Source: Intestinimonas timonensis (lineage in GTDB: Bacteria > Bacillota > Clostridia > Oscillospirales > Oscillospiraceae). Taken from it: DNA of 64,000 nt. The notes under the pieces are model-generated. The model was not told the DNA's origin. It worked only from the letters and a program-made list of their open reading frames with translations, and did not search any database. The first letter of the stretch is position 1; each line of letters opens with the position of its first letter. A program made the position numbers and the translations under genes. The stretch lies in assembly GCF_900626145.1 (NCBI RefSeq), contig NZ_LR130816.1:256052-320051 (forward strand), read 5' to 3'. Positions 57,627 to 64,000 of this stretch are shown piece after piece.

Positions 57627-59005
57627 TCCGTGAATATCGTACCATCCAGGAGATCAACGGCCCTCTGATGCTGGTCAAGCAGGTCCAGGGGGTCACCTAC
57701 GACGAGCTGGGCGAGATCGAGCTGCCCAACGGTGACCTGCGTCACTGCAAGGTGCTGGAGGTCAACGGCGACAACGCCGTGGTCCAGCTCTTCGAGCCCT
57801 CCGCCGGCATCAACCTGAAGGAGTCCAAGATCCGTTTCCTGGGCCACCCCCTCCAGCTGGGCGTCTCCGGCGACATGCTGGGCCGCGTCTTCAACGGCAT
57901 GGGCCGGCCCATCGACGGCGGCCCCGACATCCTGGCCGAGGAGTTCCGGGACATCAACGGCCTGGCCATGAACCCCGCCGCCCGTGACTACCCCAACGAG
58001 TTTATTCAGACGGGCATCTCCACCATCGACGGCCTGAACACCCTGGTCCGTGGTCAGAAGCTGCCCATCTTCTCCGGCTCCGGTCTGCCCCACGCCAACC
58101 TGGCCGCCCAGATCGCCCGTCAGGCCCGTGTGCTGGGCGACGACGCCGGCAACTTCGCCGTGGTCTTCGCCGCCATCGGCATCACCTTCGAGGAGTCCGA
58201 CTTCTTCATCCAGGACTTCCGCCGCACCGGCGCCATCGACCGCACCGTCCTCTTCACCAACCTGGCCAACGACCCCGCCGTCGAGCGTATCGCCACCCCC
58301 CGTATGGCCCTCACCGCCGCCGAGTACCTGGCCTTCGAGAAGGGCATGCACGTGCTGGTCATCCTCACCGACATCACCAACTACGCCGAGGCCCTCCGTG
58401 AGGTGTCGGCGGCCAAGAAGGAGGTCCCGGGCCGCCGCGGCTACCCCGGCTACCTCTACACCGACCTGGCCACCATGTACGAGCGGGCCGGCCGCCGTCT
58501 GGGCTGCCCCGGCTCCATCACCATGATCCCCATCCTCACCATGCCCGAGGACGACAAGACCCACCCCATCCCCGACCTCACCGGCTACATCACCGAGGGG
58601 CAGATCATCCTCTCACGTGAGCTCTACCGGAAGGGCGTCAATCCCCCTGTGGACGTGCTGCCCTCCCTGAGCCGTCTGAAGGATAAGGGCATCGGCGTGG
58701 GCAAGACCCGGGAGGACCACGCCGGCACCATGAACCAGCTCTTCGCCGCCTACGCCACCGGTAAGGAGAACAAGGAGCTCATGAGCATCCTGGGCGAGGC
58801 CGCCCTCTCCCCCACCGACCTGCTGTACGCCAAGTTCGCCGACGAGTTTGAAAAGCGCTACGTCTCCCAGGGCAGCGAGGAGAACCGCTCCATCTTCGAG
58901 ACCCTGGACCTGGGCTGGGAGCTGCTGAGCATCCTGCCCAAGTCGGAGCTCAAGCGCATCAAGCCGGAGTATATCGAGAAATACCTCCCGAAAAAGGAGG
59001 GATAA
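57623..59005 (+). CDS. ntpB: V/A-type ATPase subunit B
   Basis: 460 aa, non-catalytic partner of A with arginine finger region. [22 protein letters not shown] takes the P-loop place; [33 protein letters not shown] is the family signature. Overlaps the A subunit stop by four bases. Confidence 0.97.
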
Positions 59006-59008
59006 GGT

Positions 59009-59710
59009 ATGCCCGCCATCAATGTGAACCCCACCCGGCAGGAGCTGACCCGGCTCAAGACCCGGCTCAAGACCTCCATCCGGGGCCACAAGCTGCTCAA
59101 GGACAAGCGTGATGAGCTGATGAAGCAGTTCCTGGACGTGGTGCGGGAGAACCGTGCCCTCCGGAAGAAGGTGGAGGACGCCCTCATGGCGGCCCACGGC
59201 TCCTTTACCGTGGCCAGCGCCCTCATGTCCACCGAGATGCTCAAGCAGTCCCTCATGTACCCCAAGCAGTCTGTGGAGCTCACCATGGACTTCCAGAACA
59301 TCATGTCCGTGAACGTGCCCCAGTACCACTTCAAGACCCGCACCGCCGACGCCGGTGACGTGTACCCCTACGGCTTTGCCGCCACCTCCGGCGCCCTAGA
59401 TGACGCGGTGGACGCCCTCTCCGGCGTCTTTCAGGACATGCTGCGCCTGGCCGAGATGGAAAAGACCTCCCAGCTTCTGGCCGAGGAGATCGAGAAGACC
59501 CGCCGGCGCGTCAACGCCCTGGAGTACGTCAAGATCCCCCAGATGCAGGAATCCATCAAGTATATCTCCATGAAGCTGGATGAGAACGAGCGCTCCAACA
59601 CCATCCGCCTCATGAAGGTGAAGGATATGCTGCTGAAGGAGGCCATCGAGGAGAAGCGGGAAGCCGACCAGGAGGCCATGAAGTCCTTCCGGGAGGAAGA
59701 GGAGCTGTAA
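59009..59710 (+). CDS. ntpD: V/A-type ATPase subunit D (central axle)
   Basis: 233 aa. Long N- and C-terminal helices for the rotor axle: NPTRQELTRLKTRLKTSIRGHKLLKDKRDELM and KTRRRVNALEYVKIPQMQ. Last gene of the operon. Confidence 0.95.
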   Translation: MPAINVNPTRQELTRLKTRLKTSIRGHKLLKDKRDELMKQFLDVVRENRALRKKVEDALMAAHGSFTVASALMSTEMLKQSLMYPKQSVELTMDFQNIMSVNVPQYHFKTRTADAGDVYPYGFAATSGALDDAVDALSGVFQDMLRLAEMEKTSQLLAEEIEKTRRRVNALEYVKIPQMQESIKYISMKLDENERSNTIRLMKVKDMLLKEAIEEKREADQEAMKSFREEEEL

Positions 59711-59730
59711 GGCTCTTTCCACATCCGAGC

Positions 59731-59770
59731 ATAAAAAATACCCTGCCGATACCGGCAGGGTATTTTTTAT
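59731..59770. terminator. Terminator of the V-ATPase operon
   Basis: Stem AAAAAATACCCTGCCG pairs with its complement over a short loop, with A and T runs on both sides; suitable for both this operon and the convergent DUF4358 gene. Confidence 0.9.
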
Positions 59771-59781
59771 GGTCTTTTTCC

Positions 59782-60255
59782 TTACTCCGCGCTGCCGCCG
59801 TCCAGAACGGCGCTGACAGCGTCGTAGTCGGCGGCCACCACCAGCACCACGGTGTTGCCCGCCTGGCGGACCACGGCGTCCTTCAGCTTGGGCAGGTCCT
59901 CGGGCTTGTACTGGACCTCGGTCTCGGTCTCGGTCTGGGCGGTGACGTGGGCCTCCACCGCCGTCTTGGCCGCGGCGGCGGCCTCCTCGTCGGCCATGGT
60001 CAGGATGGCCAGCTCCTCATAGCCCCCCTCCAGGGAGGTGTAGACCACTGCCGCCGTGGGCTCGTCCTCCAGCCCCAGGTAGGCCGGCACCATGTCGGCG
60101 TCCAACTGGGAGAGCGCCTGGGTAAAGGCTCCGGAGTCCAGCAGGGCCTTGGCGGTAGTCTCGGGGTCGTAGCCCGCCGCTTCGGGGGCCTTCCCGCCGC
60201 AGGCGGCCAGAGCCACCAGGGCCAGGGCCGCCAGAAGAATGGTCAGCTTTTTCAT
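59782..60255 (-). CDS. DUF4358 lipoprotein
   Basis: 157 aa. A lipoprotein signal peptide (MKKLTILLAALALVALAAC, lipobox LAAC) precedes a domain like DUF4358 (YEELAILTMADEEAAAAAKTAVEAH). Exported, function unknown. The ATG overlaps the stop of the SGNH gene (TGATG), so the two are coupled; the frame upstream has no meaning. Confidence 0.82.
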   Translation of the reverse strand: MKKLTILLAALALVALAACGGKAPEAAGYDPETTAKALLDSGAFTQALSQLDADMVPAYLGLEDEPTAAVVYTSLEGGYEELAILTMADEEAAAAAKTAVEAHVTAQTETETEVQYKPEDLPKLKDAVVRQAGNTVVLVVAADYDAVSAVLDGGSAE

Positions 60256-61235
60256 CAGGACATCTCCTCTGTCTCCGCCACCGGCTGGCCCGCGGCGTAC
60301 TCCGCCGGGTCCACGGTGTGGATCTTTAAGTAGGCGTACCACTTCTCATACCAGCTCCGGGTGAAGTGGATGCCGTCGGTGGTCCCCTCCGGGGGCAGGT
60401 TCCCGGCGTCGTTCACCAGGGCGGAGGCCACATCCACATAGACCACGCCCTTGTCAGCGCACACCTGCCGGAGGAGCTCATTATACCGGACCACATTGTC
60501 GTTGTTGAGCCAGGAGGCCGGGTTGGTGGCGTGGGCCTTCTCCGGCTCGATGGGTACCAGGGACTGGATATAGAGCACCGCCTCCGGCTGACGGACACGG
60601 ATCTCGTCCACCGTCCGGGAAAAGGCGTCGGTGAAGGCGCCGTCGTCCCCGTATCCCAGCTCGTTGACGCCGAACATGAGGTAGACCTTGGCGTACTGCT
60701 TCTCGTCCAGCCAGTCCAGCACCAACTTCTTGTCCCCCACGCCGTTGAGGGGCACCGCCCGCTGGTCCACCTTGTCGTTGCCCACCACGTGGAAGATCAT
60801 GAGGGATTTATAGGCCAGGAAGTCCGCCCCCCGGATACCGCTGTAAAGCCGCAGGCCATCGGTGCGGGAGTCCCCGATGAAGACGGCGTCGGAGAACCAG
60901 TCATCTTCCACCGCCGCCGTCTCAGGCGCGGGCTGGGTGAAGTCAAAGGCAGGGACCGGCGTAGGCGTTGGCGTTGGCTCCGGCAGGACGGCGGCGGCCG
61001 TCTCCCCGGTGGCCGGTCCAGATGCCTCCGGCGGCGACACCGCACGGGTCCCGGCTGGCGGTGGTGCCGACTCCGCCGTCGTGGCGGGCTGCTGGGCCAG
61101 CGCCCCCAGGGACACCGCTCCAATGAGGACGGCACAGGCCAGCAGGGCACTCAGAATCAGCCGCCTCCGGTGGCCTACCTCCCGGTCTCGCTTTTTGGGT
61201 TCGGGAGCGCCGGGCGCCCCCGCAGTTTTCTGCAT
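60255..61235 (-). CDS. SGNH/GDSL-type hydrolase with membrane anchor
   Basis: 326 aa. A basic N-terminus and one membrane segment (about 26-46), a Pro/Thr/Ala-rich linker, then an SGNH domain: VFIGDSRTDGLRLY with the serine, LMFGVNELGYG, and the terminal TDGIHFTRSWY with Asp and His. Probably an extracellular esterase, perhaps acting on envelope glycans; substrate unknown. In operon with the lipoprotein. Confidence 0.83.
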   Translation of the reverse strand: MQKTAGAPGAPEPKKRDREVGHRRRLILSALLACAVLIGAVSLGALAQQPATTAESAPPPAGTRAVSPPEASGPATGETAAAVLPEPTPTPTPVPAFDFTQPAPETAAVEDDWFSDAVFIGDSRTDGLRLYSGIRGADFLAYKSLMIFHVVGNDKVDQRAVPLNGVGDKKLVLDWLDEKQYAKVYLMFGVNELGYGDDGAFTDAFSRTVDEIRVRQPEAVLYIQSLVPIEPEKAHATNPASWLNNDNVVRYNELLRQVCADKGVVYVDVASALVNDAGNLPPEGTTDGIHFTRSWYEKWYAYLKIHTVDPAEYAAGQPVAETEEMS

Positions 61236-61251
61236 GCCTAGGATCTCCTCT

Positions 61252-61959
61252 CTATGTATTCCGAGGTGTCGGACAGATGATGGACCCGATCTCCTCCAGG
61301 GAGCGGGCGGTATGGGTGGGCTTCAGCTCCGCCGGGGCGATGCCGCCGCCGGGGGCGAACCAGATGACGTCCAGGCCGACGGACAGAGCCCCCTTCACAT
61401 CGGAGCCCAGTCCATCCCCCACCATGACGCAGCGGTTCATGTCCTCCGCCCCCATGGCGGAGAGGGCGGCGCGGAAAAAGGCCGGCTCCGGCTTTCGGGT
61501 CCCCATCTCCCCCGAGATGAAGAGCCGCTCCAGATAAAGTTTCAGTGGGGAGCCCGCCAGCCGGGCGTACTGCACACGGGCCACTCCGTTGGTGGCCAGG
61601 GCCAGGTGGCAGCCCGCGGCCCGCAGGGTCCGGCACAGCGCCTCCGCCCCCGGTAGGAGCAGTGAGCACTCCCCCAGGTGGTCCAGGTACCGGCGGTTCA
61701 TCTCCGCCGGGTCGGCGGACCGGCCCAGGCGCTCCCCCAGCAGGCGGAACCGCTCCACCGTGAGGAAGCCCTCCTCCGCCTCCCCCCGGTCGAAGGCCGA
61801 CCACAGAGCGTGGTTGATCTCCAAATAGGTCTGTTTGGTCCCCTCGTCACGAGGCCAGCCGAACTCCGCCAGCACGGCGTCCAGGGCCTGGGCCTCGGCG
61901 GCGTTGAAGTCAAACAGGGTGTTGTCGGCGTCCAACAGGACGATGTCATAGCGTCTCAA
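61252..61959 (-). CDS. YjjG-type HAD hydrolase (nucleotidase-like)
   Basis: 235 aa. HAD motifs: DIVLLDADNTLFDFN (first Asp nucleophile), LALATNGVARVQ, KPEPAFF and VMVGDGLGSDVKGA. YjjG-like enzymes dephosphorylate (modified) pyrimidine mononucleotides, which is a guess here. The start is TTG at 61959 after GGGGAGAG; no ATG precedes the nucleophile in frame. It overlaps the upstream exporter gene by four bases. Confidence 0.85.
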   Translation of the reverse strand: MRRYDIVLLDADNTLFDFNAAEAQALDAVLAEFGWPRDEGTKQTYLEINHALWSAFDRGEAEEGFLTVERFRLLGERLGRSADPAEMNRRYLDHLGECSLLLPGAEALCRTLRAAGCHLALATNGVARVQYARLAGSPLKLYLERLFISGEMGTRKPEPAFFRAALSAMGAEDMNRCVMVGDGLGSDVKGALSVGLDVIWFAPGGGIAPAELKPTHTARSLEEIGSIICPTPRNT

Positions 61960-62414
61960 GGCTTCTCTCCCCTTTCCATCCGCCGCCGGAGCATGCTGTA
62001 CATCCGCACCAGGGAGGACACCACCAGTACTCCCACCGCCAGGGACCCGGCGATGCTCAGGGTGTGGAGCCCGGTGTTGAGGAAGTCCTGGGTGTTGCCC
62101 CGGAGGGCGGCGTCCATCATATTGTAGATGCCGGCGCCGGGCACCAGGGGGATGAAGGCGATGAGCAGATAGCCTGTGGCGGGGCACTTACGTACCCGGG
62201 CCATGACATCAGCGTAGGCCGAGAGAAAGACCGCCGCCCAGAAATACTGGATGACATCGTTGTTCCCCATGATGGGCCCGGTGAGGAGGTAGACCAGCCA
62301 GGCCAGTGCGCCGCCCAGGGAGCAGAGCACCGCCCCCAGACCGTTGATGCGGAAGAGGACACAAAAGCCCAGGCAGGCCAGAAAGGCGTAGAGGCAGGGC
62401 AGAAACAGCTCCAT
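61956..62414 (-). CDS. ThrE-type exporter, small C-terminal-like subunit
   Basis: 152 aa, about four or five membrane helices, ending in a basic tail. Matches the ThrE_2 half of threonine/serine exporters (MELFLPCLYAFLACLGFCVLF; LIAFIPLVPGAGIYNMMDA). TGATG overlap with its larger partner. Confidence 0.85.
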   Translation of the reverse strand: MELFLPCLYAFLACLGFCVLFRINGLGAVLCSLGGALAWLVYLLTGPIMGNNDVIQYFWAAVFLSAYADVMARVRKCPATGYLLIAFIPLVPGAGIYNMMDAALRGNTQDFLNTGLHTLSIAGSLAVGVLVVSSLVRMYSMLRRRMERGEKP

Positions 62415-63232
62415 CACAGCACCCCCCATACAGCGCTCACCAGGCTCAGGGCCACACCGGTGCCCAGAGCAATGCCGGCGCCGGTGAGCAGGGCCTCGGC
62501 CAGCTTCACCAGGCCGGACATCATATCCCCGGCCATGATGTCCCGCATAAAGTTGGTGATGACCAGACCGGGCGCCTGGGCCATGATAGCGCCGGTGATG
62601 ATGAGGTCGATGTGCTCCCCCACCCCCAGGCTGGTGAGGCCGGCGGCCAGCAGGCCGCAGAAAAAGCCGCCCACCATGGCCTTGAAGAAGAGGTTGGTGC
62701 CCAGCCGGGTGAGGAAGGGGACCACCAGCCCCACCGCCAGGCCGCAGATGCCGCCGCAGAAGGCATCCCGGGCTGTGCCGCCGAAGAGAAGGCAGAAGGC
62801 CGAGGTGAGAAGGACATAGGCCGCCAGCTCCACTGCCATGGGCGTATGGCGGACCTCCTGCACCACGCAGTCCAGCTCCCCCGCCGCCTGGTCCAGATCG
62901 GGCGGGCAGGCGCACAGCCGCCTGCACAGATCGTTGAGGGCCTCCATCCGGCTGATGTCGGTGCCATGTCCGGGCACCCGGCGCACCCGGGTGATGGGCT
63001 TCTGGCCCGGTGCCGTCAGGCTGACGATGACACAGTTGGGGATGACGAAGACCTCCCCGGTCTCCACCCCGTAGGCGGTGAGCAGGTACTGCACCGACTC
63101 CTCCACCCGATAGATCTCCGCGCCGCTGAGCAGGAGGTGGTAGCCCAGATCGCTGCTCAGGGTCAGCAGTTTATCATAATCCAAGGCCGTCGGCTCCTCT
63201 CTGCCGCCCATGTCTCTCAGACGGCGCAGCAT
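62414..63232 (-). CDS. ThrE-type exporter, large N-terminal-like subunit
   Basis: 272 aa. Cytoplasmic N-terminal domain (LLLSGAEIYRVEESVQYLLTAYG; RVPGHGTDISRMEALNDLCRRL), then five membrane helices. With the small partner it forms the split ThrE exporter, proposed to move threonine, serine or similar small acids. Start choice between 63232 and 63211 is uncertain; neither has a strong ribosome site. Confidence 0.85.
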   Translation of the reverse strand: MLRRLRDMGGREEPTALDYDKLLTLSSDLGYHLLLSGAEIYRVEESVQYLLTAYGVETGEVFVIPNCVIVSLTAPGQKPITRVRRVPGHGTDISRMEALNDLCRRLCACPPDLDQAAGELDCVVQEVRHTPMAVELAAYVLLTSAFCLLFGGTARDAFCGGICGLAVGLVVPFLTRLGTNLFFKAMVGGFFCGLLAAGLTSLGVGEHIDLIITGAIMAQAPGLVITNFMRDIMAGDMMSGLVKLAEALLTGAGIALGTGVALSLVSAVWGVL

Positions 63233-63244
63233 GTCAAAAAGTTT

Positions 63245-63610
63245 TCAGCGTCCGCCCATGGCCCGGTGTTCCGCCGAGAGCTCCCGGGCCAGGCGGGCAA
63301 AGGGCCAACCGGCGTTGGTGCCGGTGAGGATGGCCTTCAGGGAGGTGGGAGCGCCCTCGGCCTTCAATGCCTCCAGCACCTGGTCCAGGGTCTCCCGGTC
63401 CACCTCGCAGAATACCAGCACCCGGTCCTCCGGCGGCGTTTCCTTTTCCGGCCGCTCCGGGAAGCCCTGGTAGCCCGCCAGAAAGCCCACGGTCTGGCCC
63501 ACCCGGTCCCGGGGCACCGGGATCACCGTCAGGCCGAACCGGCCGCACACCCGGGCGATGGCTCCGGGGCCCATCATCACAAGGGGTTCATAGTACAAAA
63601 CAGCGGCCAT
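63245..63610 (-). CDS. DUF3783 family protein
   Basis: 121 aa, soluble. VLVFCEVDRETLDQVLEALKAEGAP and KAILTGTNAGWPFARLARELSAEH match the DUF3783 family; no function is known. AAAGGAGGG lies before the ATG (63610). 12 bp before the exporter genes, so in the same operon. Confidence 0.75.
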   Translation of the reverse strand: MAAVLYYEPLVMMGPGAIARVCGRFGLTVIPVPRDRVGQTVGFLAGYQGFPERPEKETPPEDRVLVFCEVDRETLDQVLEALKAEGAPTSLKAILTGTNAGWPFARLARELSAEHRAMGGR

Positions 63611-63721
63611 GATCCGCCCTCCTTTTTTCTCCCGTCCCCACGGGACGGGGCACTGTCGCTTCTTTTCAGTATAGCAGATATCGGGGCGCGTTGTCACCAG
63701 TGATTTTCCCCCTTTCCATGC

Positions 63722-63768
63722 AAAAAACCACGGGCCCGTCCCCTTTTTGGGGAACAGGACCCGTGGCT
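63722..63768 (-). terminator. Terminator of the NifU-like gene
   Basis: On the minus strand CCACGGG...CCCC and GGGG...CCCGTGG pair with minor mismatches and are followed by TTTTTTG, 16 bp after the stop codon. Confidence 0.85.
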
Positions 63769-63783
63769 TGCGTGAAGCGATGT

Positions 63784-64000
63784 TCAGTGGCCGTGACAGC
63801 AGCCGTGGTCGCAGCTGTCACAGGCGGGAAAGATGCTCTTGTCGTAGTCTGCGCCGGTCTTTTCATAGTAGTCCTGGATGGCCTTCTTGATGGCCTCCTC
63901 GGCCAGCACGGAGCAGTGGAGCTTGTGGGCGGGCAGGCCGTCCAGAGCCTGGGCCACCGCCTTATTGGTGAGGGTCAGGGCCTCGCTGAGGGGCTTGCCC
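63784..64000 (-). CDS. NifU/IscU-like Fe-S scaffold, C-terminal part (5' end outside window)
   Basis: 72 codons visible. GKPLSEALTLTNKAVAQALDGLP and HKLHCSVLAEEAIKKAI, the last scaffold cysteine segment of IscU/NifU-type proteins, followed by a short linker and a tail CDSCDHGCCHGH that could bind metal. The first two cluster cysteines should lie beyond 64000. Probably builds Fe-S clusters, perhaps with a cysteine desulfurase gene upstream. Confidence 0.85.
   Translation of the reverse strand, partial: GKPLSEALTLTNKAVAQALDGLPAHKLHCSVLAEEAIKKAIQDYYEKTGADYDKSIFPACDSCDHGCCHGH

Overview
The window is a GC-rich chromosomal segment of an anaerobic Firmicute. The type Z (zinc) S14, the operon order rpsJ to rplQ, NiaR, an NADH-linked [FeFe] hydrogenase of the HydABC/Hnd type, a V/A-type ATPase, the SpoVB-like/MazG/HU/RqcP gene order and the DUF3343 and DUF3783 proteins all point to Clostridia. 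The GC bias suggests an Oscillospiraceae-type gut bacterium (Flavonifractor/Oscillibacter-like), but the genus is inference. No rRNA, tRNA, CRISPR array or complete insertion sequence was seen.

Layout. 1-2753 (+): birA, niaR and a NiaR-controlled PTS-EIIC-like membrane protein. 3072-6557 (-): HtrA-type protease with a two-component system. 6677-13264 (-): CDF metal transporter, rqcP, HU, mazG, a SpoVB-like flippase, then purine salvage (amidohydrolase, nucleoside phosphorylase). 13475-14239 (+): a one-module siroheme/Fe-S reductase. 14838-23325 (-): the hydrogenase region, in two transcription units: a sensory module (two DRTGG proteins, RsbW-like ATPase, HydS-like hydrogenase homologue, PHP protein) and the catalytic NuoE / ATPase / ferredoxin / NuoF / [FeFe] hydrogenase set. 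23692-26201 (+): serC-serA. 26263-28483: a small XRE regulator, a small unknown gene, a hairpin-rich non-coding island and a histidine-kinase-like protein. 28786-32068 (+): gap, then a GntR-ABC transporter operon. 32467-48611 (-): S10-spc-alpha ribosomal protein operon with secY, adk, map, infA, rpoA. 49180-50716 (+): MarR regulator and a membrane-anchored protein. 51036-59710 (+): nine-gene V-ATPase operon H-I-K-E-C-F-A-B-D whose K subunit keeps the Na+-binding residues. 59782-64000 (-): a DUF4358 lipoprotein, SGNH hydrolase, HAD phosphatase, split ThrE-type exporter, DUF3783 protein and the end of a NifU-like scaffold.

Together the genes suggest fermentative metabolism: GAPDH makes NADH, the bifurcating hydrogenase can reoxidise NADH with ferredoxin as H2, serine is drawn from 3-phosphoglycerate, and a Na+ V-ATPase couples ATP to a sodium gradient.

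The most unusual features are non-coding. (1) An identical 235-bp structured element lies at two distant sites, in opposite orientations, each time inside a rho-independent terminator. The whole terminator hairpin is duplicated on either side, 35 bp at one site and 28 bp at the other, so the duplication follows the hairpin and not a fixed stagger. (2) At 26838-27342 two diverged copies of a four-hairpin element face each other; their stems differ by compensatory changes while several linkers are conserved, as expected of a selected RNA or ssDNA structure. (3) The last 42 bp of serC are repeated downstream with five differences, all synonymous, around a hairpin-rich insertion, which looks like an integration scar. 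(4) A PHP-domain gene appears to start at ATC.
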